A DNA stretch of 21,661 nt from UBA7985 sp002690455 (GTDB lineage Bacteria; Pseudomonadota; Alphaproteobacteria; UBA7985): positions 1 through 21,661 of the forward strand of contig CBFIIW010000024.1 of NCBI GenBank assembly GCA_965662775.1, in the 5' to 3' direction. Each line of letters begins with the position of its first letter. The stretch's first letter is position 1. This document shows positions 6,570 to 14,023 of this stretch, in pieces. The notes below the pieces were generated by a model. The model was given only the letters and a program-made list of their open reading frames with translations, did not search any database and was not told the origin of the DNA. The position numbers and the translations under genes are program-made.

Positions 6570-8044
6570 CAGTGTTGGTACAGGGCGATGCCACGGATCA
6601 GGTCACGCGCGCGAACCAGCTGGAAGTCGAAAAATTCTTCGTCTTCTTCTGTGGTCTCGTCGGCAGTCGTATCGCCGTCTTCACCTTCGCCCGTGCCCGC
6701 ATCGTCCCCAGTATCAACGCCTGTGCTGCCCGTGTCTTCGGTGGTGCCGTCGGATGCGCCGGCGTCGCCGTCGGTCGCTGCGTCCGAGGGTGCGTCCGTT
6801 GTCTCCTGCGACGTGTCGTCAGCCGCTTCGGTACCGTCACCCGCAGCGCCCTCGGTCTCTTCCGCGCCGTCATCCAGCGCATTGCTAAGATCGCGCTCGT
6901 AGCGGAAGTTCTCGGACCCGTAGCCCTCTAACGGCTCCAGCCGCGCGAGTTCCACAAGGATATCCGGTTCGATGCCCTTAGCTTGAATCGATTCCCCTGA
7001 CGGCGTGAAGTAACGCGCCGTGGTCAGCCGCAGGCCACCATCCTCACCTAGTCCGATCAGGGTCTGAACCGAACCCTTGCCAAAGGTCGGCGTGCCCAGA
7101 AGGATTGCGCGGCGATGATCCTGCAGCGCTCCAGCAACAATCTCGGACGCCGACGCCGAACCACCGTTTATCAGCACGACCAGTGGCTTACCGTCGATGA
7201 AGTCGCCCTGTTGCGCAAAGTAGGATGCATCGTCTTCACTGTTGCGGTTGCGAACAGAAACAATTTCACCCCTTTCGAGGAAAGCATCGGCCACGCGAAT
7301 AGCCTGACTGAGATTCCCACCGGGGTTGTTGCGCAGGTCAAGGATATAGCCGATCAGCTCGATGTCAGCCTCTGCAGCTTCTTCGTCCAGTTTCGCCAGC
7401 TCTTTCTCCAGGCTTTCCCCCGTGGAGCCGAGGAAGCGGTTGATTCGGATATAGCCAATATCGCCATCGTCGAGGATCGTGCGGACGGAAAAAAACGGGA
7501 TATTGCCGCGGGTCACGGTGACGTCGAACGACTTTTGGGTTGCCGGGCGATAGACGGTCAGGGTGATGTTCGAGCCTAATTCGCCGCGCATGATGTCCAC
7601 GGCCTGGTCGAGGGTCTTGCCCTGCACACTCTCACCATCGAGTGCAGTGATCAGGTCTTCCGCCTGCAACCCTGCGCGGGCCCCAGGTGTGTCATCGATG
7701 GGGGCAATTACCTTGACGTAACCCTCTTCCATCGTGACCTGAATACCGATGCCGCCGAAGGTGCCTCGCACGTCGCTGCGGGTTTCTTCGTAGGCTTCTG
7801 GCGGCTCATATCCCGAGTGTGGGTCGAGGCTCTGCAGCATCCCCTGAATCGCGGCGCGGATCAGCGCTTCGTCATCGACTTCTTCCACGTAGTTCGCGCG
7901 GACAGTGTCGAATACGTCACCGAACAGTTTAAGGTTCTTGTAGGTGTCTTCGTTCTGCGCGGTGCTCAGAGGTGCCCAAATCGCGGCGCCCACGACACCG
8001 GCTGCCAGCACGGTGCTGACACCCTGTCTCAAAAAACTATTCAT
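6569..8044 (-). CDS. ctpA: carboxy-terminal processing protease, S41 family
   Basis: A periplasmic serine protease that trims or degrades envelope proteins from their C-terminus. Order of parts: signal sequence or N-terminal anchor (about 1-29), helical segment with SLDPHSGY (72-79), PDZ domain (about 90-180, with FGGIGIQV), and the S41 catalytic core with NGGSASASEIV (Ser near 298) and TFGKGSVQT (Lys323), forming the Ser-Lys dyad. After the core comes an unusual linker (about residues 388-470) of almost only Asp, Glu, Thr, Gly, Ala and Ser. A conserved-looking end, FFDFQLVRARDLIRG, follows. It overlaps the EnvC-like gene by 8 bp. In alphaproteobacteria ctpA usually follows an EnvC homologue, and LytM factors and peptidoglycan hydrolases are known CtpA partners or substrates. 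The 491-aa length is somewhat long because of the acidic linker. Confidence 0.94.
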   Translation of the reverse strand: MNSFLRQGVSTVLAAGVVGAAIWAPLSTAQNEDTYKNLKLFGDVFDTVRANYVEEVDDEALIRAAIQGMLQSLDPHSGYEPPEAYEETRSDVRGTFGGIGIQVTMEEGYVKVIAPIDDTPGARAGLQAEDLITALDGESVQGKTLDQAVDIMRGELGSNITLTVYRPATQKSFDVTVTRGNIPFFSVRTILDDGDIGYIRINRFLGSTGESLEKELAKLDEEAAEADIELIGYILDLRNNPGGNLSQAIRVADAFLERGEIVSVRNRNSEDDASYFAQQGDFIDGKPLVVLINGGSASASEIVAGALQDHRRAILLGTPTFGKGSVQTLIGLGEDGGLRLTTARYFTPSGESIQAKGIEPDILVELARLEPLEGYGSENFRYERDLSNALDDGAEETEGAAGDGTEAADDTSQETTDAPSDAATDGDAGASDGTTEDTGSTGVDTGDDAGTGEGEDGDTTADETTEEDEEFFDFQLVRARDLIRGIALYQH

Positions 8045-9092
8045 CGACTATCGGTCCTATCAGGGTCATGGGGTCGACCGGCTTTCTGTCGACCCGGAAT
8101 TCGAAGTACAGGCGGTGTCTTCCGCTGGGGTCTGCATCCATCACACCCACGGGTGTCCGCTGCTTTACCCAGTCGCCAACAGAGATGGCGAAACTATGGA
8201 GTCCTGCCAATAAAGTAGCACCCCCGCCTTCATGTTCAATCACGAGCAGGTTACCAAAGCCGCGATAGGGTGCGGCGAAGACTACTTTGCCGTCATAGGG
8301 GGTATAGACCACCGCTCCAGGCAAACTGCCTAGCCGTAGTCCCTTTTGAAAGCGCCGCACCGGATCATCTGGATCGTCCTCGCGAAACCCATAGAGCAAC
8401 CGGGGCTGCTTCAATGGCATAATTAAGGGACGGGCCCCGTCGTCCAGCGCGCGCTGGCCCGGGAAGGCTGCAATCGGGATCGGGTTCTCCCCGCGAAGGG
8501 TGTAAGCCGTGCTGCCTTCGCCTTTGTCCGCTGGCGTCAAACGCTGGTTCTGCGTCAGGCTGTCAACGGTGGGGTCTGAAATTCCTTCCAACGCCAGTGC
8601 AGAACGCTGCTGTTCGACCGCAGTTTGCAGGCGGTTGACCTCAACGCGGATTGCGTCGAGCGCGTTCAACTGGGCCTGAGTGTCGGTCAGACTATCCCCC
8701 AGATGAGCTTGCATGAACCGCGTCAAGGCCTGCGCGCGCAGGTCGTCCGGGCTGACTTCATTCCCGTGCCATGTGGTGGGCTGGTGTTGCAGGTGAACCA
8801 GGGCAACGAGTGTGTCACGTCGATAGACTTGCAACTGTCGACCGACGGCGTTGAGGCGGGCTTCTTCAGCAAGGGCCGTTTCAAGTTGCTGGTTCAGTTC
8901 GACAAGCCGGGCGGTCAGGTTGTCGGTCGGGTTGCCCGGCGTTTTGACGCTCTGTGCCTGCGTTGGTAGCGGTGAAACGATCAGCACCTTAACCAGCGCT
9001 AACAGCAGCACCAGCACCAGCACCAGAAGCGCTGCCGCTCCCGGTGAAGTCTTGCCCGAAGGCCTGTGACAAGCAGGCGTGCGAAGGGTCAC
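8037..9092 (-). CDS. envC: EnvC-like murein hydrolase activator (degenerate LytM/M23)
   Basis: The GTG start at 9092 is chosen because it overlaps the gpmI stop in the classic GTGA arrangement and has CGGAGAG about 9 nt upstream; the open frame extends further but only over gpmI. The product is 351 aa: a hydrophobic segment at about 20-39 (signal or membrane anchor), coiled coil at about 57-170, and a LytM/M23 domain at about 225-345. The metal-binding His residues of active M23 peptidases are missing (RLYFEFRVDRKPVDP in place of HxH, and no HxxxD), as in EnvC-type activators. Such proteins do not cut peptidoglycan but switch on amidases at division. Being next to ctpA fits regulation of cell-wall hydrolysis. 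It could equally be called an M23 family protein. Confidence 0.87.
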   Translation of the reverse strand: MTLRTPACHRPSGKTSPGAAALLVLVLVLLLALVKVLIVSPLPTQAQSVKTPGNPTDNLTARLVELNQQLETALAEEARLNAVGRQLQVYRRDTLVALVHLQHQPTTWHGNEVSPDDLRAQALTRFMQAHLGDSLTDTQAQLNALDAIRVEVNRLQTAVEQQRSALALEGISDPTVDSLTQNQRLTPADKGEGSTAYTLRGENPIPIAAFPGQRALDDGARPLIMPLKQPRLLYGFREDDPDDPVRRFQKGLRLGSLPGAVVYTPYDGKVVFAAPYRGFGNLLVIEHEGGGATLLAGLHSFAISVGDWVKQRTPVGVMDADPSGRHRLYFEFRVDRKPVDPMTLIGPIVDE

Positions 9093-10639
9093 AGCAGCGA
9101 CTCTCCGGTCATGGCTGCAGGTTTGCTCAAGCCGAGCAGATCCAACAGCGTGGGTGCCAGATCGGCGAGCCGGCCGTCGCGCAAAGCTCGACGTTGAGGT
9201 CCGCTGCCATCTGTTCCTTCGGCCACGTCCGCGTCCAGCGGTCCAACCAGCGCTAACGGCACCAGATTGGTAGTATGGGCGGTGTGTGGTCCATCGGTCG
9301 TGGCATCCCACATGGTCTCGCAGTTTCCATGATCGGCGGTCACCAGCATGTGGCCACCGCGTTGCAGCACCGCTTCGATCGCGCGCCCAAGCTGATGATC
9401 TACGGCTTCACAAGCTTGAATAGCTGCCTGGAGGTTGCCCGTATGGCCGACCATATCGGGGTTGGCAAAATTACAGATGAAAACGTGATTTTCTGGGTTG
9501 AGAATGGTTTCTACCAGCCGGTCACCGACCTCCGGTGCTGACATCTCGGGCTGCAGGTCGTATGTCGCAACTTTAGGGCTGGGCACCAGAATCCGCTGCT
9601 CGCCGGGATCGGGCTGTTCGACACCACCGTTGAAGAAGAATGTCACGTGTGGGTACTTCTCGGTCTCAGCCAGTCGAGTCTGGCGAAGACCAGCAGTCGC
9701 CAGCACCTTCCCCAGTGTGTCGGGCACGGGTTGCGGTGCGAAGGCAACATACATGAATTCTGCGAGGATGTCGGAATAGGCGGTCATGGCGAGCGCTGCG
9801 GCGAAGCGTGGGCGGGCACTGACCTCAAATCCATCGAAGTCCGGCAGTAGCAGCGCACTGAGGATCTGCCGAACCCGGTCAGCGCGAAAGTTGACGCAGG
9901 CGAGGGCGTCGCCGTCCTCCATCAATGCGAAGTCCGTCGTAATCATTGGTTCGAGAAACTCGTCCGTGGTGCCGTCAGCATGGGCGGAGGCTATGGCGGC
10001 GGGCAGGTCATCAGCGTGGGTGCCTGTACCCCGGCAGAGGGCGGCAAAGGCGCGCTCCGTGCGCTCCCATCGATGGTCGCGGTCCATAGCCCAGTAACGG
10101 CCCTGCAAGCTGGCGATCTTCACTCCAGGATAGGCAGCGCGAAAGCGGCGCAGGTCGGCGGGCAAGGTGGTCGGTGGTACATCTCGGCCATCGGCGAAGG
10201 CATGCACCCGGACGTCAAGCCCGGCGCCTGACAGCATTTCGGCCAGTTGTCCCAGATGGTCCTGATGCGCGTGAACCCCGCCCGGTGAGAGCAGTCCGAG
10301 CAGATGCACGCGCCCTGTTCCGGCTCTGGCTTTTTCCACAAAATCTCGAATTGACCTGTTTTCGCTGGCCTCACCACTGTCAAACGCCGCAGTAATCCGT
10401 GGCAGTGTCTGCATCACCACCCGGCCAGAGCCAATATTCAGATGACCGACCTCGGAATTGCCGATCTGGCCATCCGGCAGGCCGACATCGCTGCCACTGG
10501 CCGCCAGCCGCGCGGTTGGAAATTGCGCCATCATGGCGTCAAAATGCGGTGTTCGGGCCAGCGCTGGGGCGTTGAAGTCAGCCTCTCCCCGAACGCCCCA
10601 GCCATCTAGAATGATCAGTCCGACGGGCGTTTTTGGCAT
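9089..10639 (-). CDS. gpmI: 2,3-bisphosphoglycerate-independent phosphoglycerate mutase
   Basis: Converts 3-phosphoglycerate to 2-phosphoglycerate in glycolysis and gluconeogenesis, using two Mn ions and a phosphoserine intermediate. The 516-aa product has the family length. It begins PVGLIILDGWG (Asp12 metal ligand), has the catalytic Ser62 in GNSEVGHLN, and later DGRDVPPTT, FRADRVRQI, NFANPDMVGHTG and TADHGNCETMW, all expected metal- or substrate-binding segments. The ATG has AGGA about 9 nt upstream. It lies 55 nt after rlmH, and its stop overlaps the start of the EnvC-like gene. Confidence 0.97.
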   Translation of the reverse strand: MPKTPVGLIILDGWGVRGEADFNAPALARTPHFDAMMAQFPTARLAASGSDVGLPDGQIGNSEVGHLNIGSGRVVMQTLPRITAAFDSGEASENRSIRDFVEKARAGTGRVHLLGLLSPGGVHAHQDHLGQLAEMLSGAGLDVRVHAFADGRDVPPTTLPADLRRFRAAYPGVKIASLQGRYWAMDRDHRWERTERAFAALCRGTGTHADDLPAAIASAHADGTTDEFLEPMITTDFALMEDGDALACVNFRADRVRQILSALLLPDFDGFEVSARPRFAAALAMTAYSDILAEFMYVAFAPQPVPDTLGKVLATAGLRQTRLAETEKYPHVTFFFNGGVEQPDPGEQRILVPSPKVATYDLQPEMSAPEVGDRLVETILNPENHVFICNFANPDMVGHTGNLQAAIQACEAVDHQLGRAIEAVLQRGGHMLVTADHGNCETMWDATTDGPHTAHTTNLVPLALVGPLDADVAEGTDGSGPQRRALRDGRLADLAPTLLDLLGLSKPAAMTGESLL

Positions 10640-10694
10640 GGGGTGGGTTCCTGCAATGGTCGGTTACGGAGGAGTTCAGGCGTATTTGAGCAGC

Positions 10695-11138
10695 TTATAC
10701 GCGATGATAAGGGTGGCCGAGAAGGATCGTTTCCGCCCGATATATTTGTTCCATCAGCAAGCCACGTACCAACTGATGCGGCCATGTCAGCCGGCCAAAT
10801 CGGATCACGCGATCGGCCCGTTGCCGGACCTCATCGGCCAATCCATCGGATCCGCCGATAATGAAGCTCAACACCTGACCCTGATCCAGCCGGTCACCCA
10901 GCAGGCTGGCAAATTCGGCGCTGGCCATATCATCGCCGTGCTCATCCAGTGCGATCACAAAGCTGTTCCCAGGCAGAGCAGCGAGCAGATCAACGCCTTC
11001 GCGCGACTTGGACTGGCGTTCCGGAAACTCGCGTAGGCTGGTCTTCAGCCGTTTGAGTCGCGTCTGGTAGCGCGATACGAGTTCGGTCTCGGGACCGCGT
11101 TTCAGCCGCCCAACCGCCAATATCGTGACAGCAGCCAT
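10695..11138 (-). CDS. rlmH: 23S rRNA pseudouridine-1915 N3-methyltransferase
   Basis: A SPOUT-class enzyme that methylates pseudouridine 1915 in helix 69 of assembled 70S ribosomes, using SAM. The 147-aa length and signatures fit: FIIGGSDGL in the SAM-binding knot and the C-terminal WPHQLVRGLLMEQIYRA with GHPYHR. It starts 16 nt after the rsfS stop with only a weak TTAGGGC before its ATG, so expression may depend on rsfS translation. The pairing with rsfS is very widespread. Confidence 0.96.
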   Translation of the reverse strand: MAAVTILAVGRLKRGPETELVSRYQTRLKRLKTSLREFPERQSKSREGVDLLAALPGNSFVIALDEHGDDMASAEFASLLGDRLDQGQVLSFIIGGSDGLADEVRQRADRVIRFGRLTWPHQLVRGLLMEQIYRAETILLGHPYHRV

Positions 11139-11154
11139 GTGCCCTAACGCCCGC

Positions 11155-11547
11155 CTAGGCGGCGTCTGCGTTCACGTCGAACTTCGGATCCCACATCTTT
11201 TCGAGCTGGTAGTAAGCGCGAACTTCCGGCCGGAAGATATGCACCACCACCGAGTTCGCATCGACGCAGATCCAGTCGCCCTGTCCGGTGCCGGTGATGG
11301 CAACAATGTCGGCGCCAATCTTCTTCAGATCCTGCCGTATGTATTCGGCAAGCGCGCCCACGTGTGTGGTCGAGCGGCCGGAACAGATCACCATGTGGTC
11401 GGAAACGGAAGTTCGGTTGCGCAAATCGAAGGACACGATGCCCTCGGCCTTATTATCGTCGAGGGCGCCTTGCACGGTTTCCAGCACGAAAGCCGGATCG
11501 ATTTCATTTGCGGTGCCTCCGGCTTCGGAGAGATCCGCAGGCCGCAC
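11155..11547 (-). CDS. rsfS: ribosomal silencing factor RsfS
   Basis: RsfS binds L14 of the 50S subunit and blocks subunit joining when nutrients are short. The core is clear: VLETVQGALDDNKAEGIVS, then VSDHMVICSGRSTTHVGALA, GDWICVDANSVVVHIF and YYQLEKMW. The start is uncertain. The coordinate given is the first standard codon downstream of the rplS terminator, a GTG at 11547 with AAAGG about 11 nt before it (130 aa). A near-perfect AAGGAG (11594-11589) stands 8 nt before an in-frame CTG at 11580, suggesting a rare CTG start and 141 aa. The frame stays open back to a GTG at 11685, but that lies inside the rplS terminator hairpin. It heads the run rsfS-rlmH-gpmI-envC-ctpA-rppH. Confidence 0.92.
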   Translation of the reverse strand: MRPADLSEAGGTANEIDPAFVLETVQGALDDNKAEGIVSFDLRNRTSVSDHMVICSGRSTTHVGALAEYIRQDLKKIGADIVAITGTGQGDWICVDANSVVVHIFRPEVRAYYQLEKMWDPKFDVNADAA

Positions 11548-11588
11548 GTCTGATGCTGCCTTTGTAGCCTGAGCGTTCAGGATAGATG

Positions 11589-11594
11589 CTCCTT
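11589..11594 (-). promoter_or_regulatory. Shine-Dalgarno AAGGAG pointing to a CTG start of rsfS
   Basis: On the minus strand AAGGAG is followed after 8 nt by CTG (11580-11578), in frame with rsfS. No ATG, GTG or TTG occurs in this frame at a suitable distance, although an ATC at 11583-11581 would also be in frame. This is the best ribosome site in the region. Confidence 0.5.
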
Positions 11595-11660
11595 GTAAAG
11601 CGGGTACGCTACACCAGTAAGGTACGCGAATTTCGATACGGTGAAAACCCAGAACAGAAA

Positions 11661-11691
11661 CGGCCCGCACCTCGGTGAGAGGCACGGGCCG
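11661..11691 (-). terminator. rho-independent terminator after rplS
   Basis: The minus strand folds into a 13-bp stem with two G-T pairs, outer arms CGGCCCG/CGGGCCG, and a 5-nt loop TCACC. It is followed by TTTCTGTTCTGGGTTTT. It lies 45 nt after the rplS stop and separates the ribosomal/trmD operon from rsfS. Confidence 0.75.
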
Positions 11692-11705
11692 GACAGTCCT
11701 TCAAC

Positions 11706-11724
11706 CGCCCCCAAGAACGGGGCG
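11706..11724 (-). other. GC-rich hairpin between the rplS stop and its terminator
   Basis: CGCCCC and GGGGCG pair around a 7-nt loop just after rplS. No T run follows, so it is probably a stabilising 3' hairpin that works with the terminator downstream. Confidence 0.5.
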
Positions 11725-11735
11725 CGGTGGGTGTG

Positions 11736-12155
11736 TTATTTCTGCTTCGCAGCGGCGCGGCGTTCGCGTTCCTGCTGGTTCAGCTTTGCCGCCCAACCGC
11801 TTGTCTTCTCTGCAATACGCGCGGACTTACCCGTGCGACCACGCAGGTAGTACAGCTTTGCACGACGGACGCGGCCACGGCGGACAACGGTGATGTCATC
11901 CAGGCGTGGTGAGTACAGCGGGAACACACGCTCTACACCTTCGCCATTAGAAATCTTGCGGACGGTGAATGACGAGTTCAACCCACGGTTTTTGCGAGAA
12001 ATGCAAACGCCTTCGTAGGCCTGCAGGCGCTCGCGTGAGCCTTCTACAACGCGGACATTGACGCGTAGGGTATCGCCGGCAGCGAAATCCGGAATGGACT
12101 TACCGTCGGTGAGCTTGCTGATCTGTTCAGCTTCCAGTTGCTGGATGAGGTTCAT
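11736..12155 (-). CDS. rplS: 50S ribosomal protein L19
   Basis: L19 sits at the interface of the 30S and 50S subunits. The 139-aa product shows the family pattern: NLIQQLEAEQI, PDFAAGDTLRV, YEGVCISRKNRGLNSSFTVR and RRGRVRRAKLYYLRGRTGKS. The C-terminus carries a short Lys/Arg/Ala tail. Its ATG overlaps the trmD stop (ATGA) and has GAAAGGAAGGGG upstream, giving coupled translation. It is the last gene of the ffh-rpsP-rimM-trmD-rplS operon. Confidence 0.98.
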   Translation of the reverse strand: MNLIQQLEAEQISKLTDGKSIPDFAAGDTLRVNVRVVEGSRERLQAYEGVCISRKNRGLNSSFTVRKISNGEGVERVFPLYSPRLDDITVVRRGRVRRAKLYYLRGRTGKSARIAEKTSGWAAKLNQQERERRAAAKQK

Positions 12156-12877
12156 GGCCCCTTCCTTTCAGTCGAAACAGGTTCAGCGGCAGCGGCTTGA
12201 TCCTGATCCAGAAGATCGGGTCGCCGCGCCGCAGTAATTTCCATCGCTTGTTCAGCGCGCCAACGGGCAATAGCCTTATGGTCTCCAGAAAGCAACACGG
12301 AAGGGACAGTTCTGCCCTGCCATTCTGCAGGGCGGGTATAATGTGGGTGTTCTAACAGTCCGTCTTCAAAGCTTTCGTCAGTCCCCGACTGTGCGTTGCC
12401 CATGACTCCGGGCAGAAGTCGTATAATCGCATCAAGCAGCACCAGCGCGCCGATCTCCCCCCCCGAAAGCACATAATCCCCGACGCTGACCTCCAGTGGC
12501 GCATGCTTCTCAATGACCCGCTGATCGATGCCTTCATAGCGTCCGCAGAGGATCTTCACCCCCGCTTGCGTGCTCAGATCACGGGCCAGTCGCTGGGTCA
12601 GGGGGGCGCCGCGCGGGGTCATGAACACCAGCGGCCCGGGTCGGTCAACGACTGCACGCAGGGCGTCGTCGACTGGCTGAGCACTCATCACCAGTCCCGC
12701 TCCACCCCCATAGGGCATTTCATCGACCTTGTTGTGTCGGTTTTCGGTGAAGTCACGAATGTTGACGGGTGCGCAGGTCCATTGCCCGGCCTCCAGCGCT
12801 TTGCCAGCGAGAGCTTGGCCCAGCGGCCCGGGAAACATCTCCGGGAACAGGGTGAGAATGGTCGCCTGAAAGCTCAT
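12152..12877 (-). CDS. trmD: tRNA (guanine-37-N1)-methyltransferase
   Basis: TrmD methylates G37 next to the anticodon using SAM, which prevents +1 frameshifting. The 241-aa product has the SPOUT trefoil-knot segments YGGGAGLVMSAQPV and DYVLSGGEIGALVLLDAIIR, plus the TrmD-specific DESFEDGLLEHPHYTRP. It starts 19 nt after rimM and overlaps rplS by 4 bp. This gene order is conserved across proteobacteria. Confidence 0.98.
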   Translation of the reverse strand: MSFQATILTLFPEMFPGPLGQALAGKALEAGQWTCAPVNIRDFTENRHNKVDEMPYGGGAGLVMSAQPVDDALRAVVDRPGPLVFMTPRGAPLTQRLARDLSTQAGVKILCGRYEGIDQRVIEKHAPLEVSVGDYVLSGGEIGALVLLDAIIRLLPGVMGNAQSGTDESFEDGLLEHPHYTRPAEWQGRTVPSVLLSGDHKAIARWRAEQAMEITAARRPDLLDQDQAAAAEPVSTERKGP

Positions 12878-12896
12878 GCATCTCCGGCCCAGTTGA

Positions 12897-13445
12897 TTAG
12901 TGAACGTTGCCCTGTTCGTCCTGCGCAGTAACTTCAGCCGGCGGGCTCAGCACCACGTAGCCATCGCCCAGCCGGATATCCGGAAAGTTCGAGGCGCTGA
13001 ATTCATAGGATCGTACTTTACCATCTTGATGCAGGACGTCGACGATGTCGCCCGCACCGTGGTCGTTGATGCCTCGGATCACGCCTGTGATTTCGCCTGC
13101 AGCGTCGCGGGTTTCCAACCCCAGCAAGTCCGAAGCGTAAAATTCGTCATCGTCGAGATTGTCGGGAAGTGCTTCGCGGAGGACATAAAGCTCAATCCCA
13201 CGCAGTGCTTCGGCGTCGTCCCGATCGTTGATTCCTTCAATCTCGCACAACAGAGTGCCTTTGGCATCGCCGACAATGGCAATTTCAAAGGTTCGGTTGC
13301 CATCGTGCGTGGTCACATCGCCGTATTCGACAAAGGCGTCAGGATCTTCGGTGAACGATCGAACCTTTACCGTGCCCCGCACGCCGTGCGGGGAGGTAAT
13401 GACGCCAATTTTCAGACGTTTCGGCGTTTCGGTTGAAGCAGTCAT
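12897..13445 (-). CDS. rimM: ribosome maturation factor RimM
   Basis: RimM helps assemble the 30S head around S19. The 182-aa product has the N-terminal beta-barrel domain (KIGVITSPHGVRGTVKVRSF, about residues 12-95) and a C-terminal PRC-barrel (FYASDLLGLETRDAAGEITG onward). The N-terminal tail (about 11 residues) and the acidic C-terminus are poorly conserved in the family. It lies 32 nt after rpsP and 19 nt before trmD. Confidence 0.97.
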   Translation of the reverse strand: MTASTETPKRLKIGVITSPHGVRGTVKVRSFTEDPDAFVEYGDVTTHDGNRTFEIAIVGDAKGTLLCEIEGINDRDDAEALRGIELYVLREALPDNLDDDEFYASDLLGLETRDAAGEITGVIRGINDHGAGDIVDVLHQDGKVRSYEFSASNFPDIRLGDGYVVLSPPAEVTAQDEQGNVH

Positions 13446-13477
13446 GGATGATGACCTCCACCTGAAACCCGGATTGA

Positions 13478-13936
13478 TTATTCTTCGTCGGCTGCTTCTT
13501 CAGCAGGGGCTGCTTCTTCAGCAGGAGCTGCTTCTTCAGCAGGGGCTGCTTCTTCAGCAGGGGCTGCGGCGGCTTCAGCAGCAGCTTCAGCGGCGGCCTT
13601 GGCTGCTTCTTCCTTCTCCTGAATGCGCTCCAGAGCTTTGGCCTTTGGCTTGTCTTGCTTGCTCTGCTCACGGCGTGGCTTGGCTTCTACCAGACCAGCC
13701 TGCGCGAGCAGGCGATTGACACGGTCGGACGACTGCGCGCCGACGGACAGCCAGTGCTTGATGCGATCTTCGCGGAGAACGAGACGGTTTTCATCGCCGT
13801 GTTCGAGCATTGGGTTGTAGGAGCCCAGGCGCTCAATGTAGCGGCCATCGCGCGGCATGCGGGAATCCGCAACAACCATGCGGTAATACGGGCGATTCTT
13901 GGCACCACCACGGGCCAAGCGGATTTTCAAAGACAT
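13478..13936 (-). CDS. rpsP: 30S ribosomal protein S16 with Ala/Glu-rich C-terminal extension
   Basis: S16 is needed for early 30S assembly. The ATG at 13936 is chosen because it begins with the family start MSLKIRLARGGAKNRPYYRM; the frame runs on upstream to 13990 without a ribosome site. Residues 1 to about 85 are the S16 fold (RYIERLGSYNP, RVNRLLAQAGL). After a basic linker (RREQSKQDKPKAKALER) a tail of about 45 residues is nearly all Ala, Glu and Pro, with (APAEEA)n repeats, giving 152 aa against about 80-90 for the plain family. Alphaproteobacterial S16 proteins often carry tails of this type; the tail probably sticks out of the ribosome. The gene is second in the ffh operon. Confidence 0.97.
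   Translation of the reverse strand: MSLKIRLARGGAKNRPYYRMVVADSRMPRDGRYIERLGSYNPMLEHGDENRLVLREDRIKHWLSVGAQSSDRVNRLLAQAGLVEAKPRREQSKQDKPKAKALERIQEKEEAAKAAAEAAAEAAAAPAEEAAPAEEAAPAEEAAPAEEAADEE
13491..13562 (-). repeat. four tandem 18-bp repeats in rpsP
   Basis: Unit GCTGCTTCTTCAGCAGGG (plus strand) occurs four times without gaps; the second copy differs by one base (A at 13526). It encodes the Ala-Pro-Ala-Glu-Glu-Ala repeat. Because the unit is 18 bp, copy changes keep the frame, so the tail length could vary between strains. Confidence 0.93.
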
Positions 13937-14023
13937 AATGTCGATCCATTCATTTTTTATGGGGTTTGGCGCCCCACCTACTGGTGGCACACCGGGCCGT
14001 GGGATCTACGGCCCTGAAGTCAT
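13937..14023 (-). other. ffh-rpsP spacer with small hairpins
   Basis: This 87-bp spacer holds GGGCCGT/ACGGCCC (7-bp stem, around 13994-14014) and CCACC/GGTGG (5-bp stem, 4-nt loop). Neither has a T run, so they look like mRNA processing or stabilising structures rather than terminators. Either could also take part in feedback on rpsP. Confidence 0.35.

Noticed and set aside
11548..11685. N-terminal extension of rsfS to the GTG at 11685
   Set aside because: It would begin inside the rplS terminator hairpin, and the added residues do not resemble RsfS.
13491..13562. Tandem repeats as a CRISPR-like array
   Set aside because: The 18-bp units are directly adjacent without spacers, lie inside rpsP and keep its frame.
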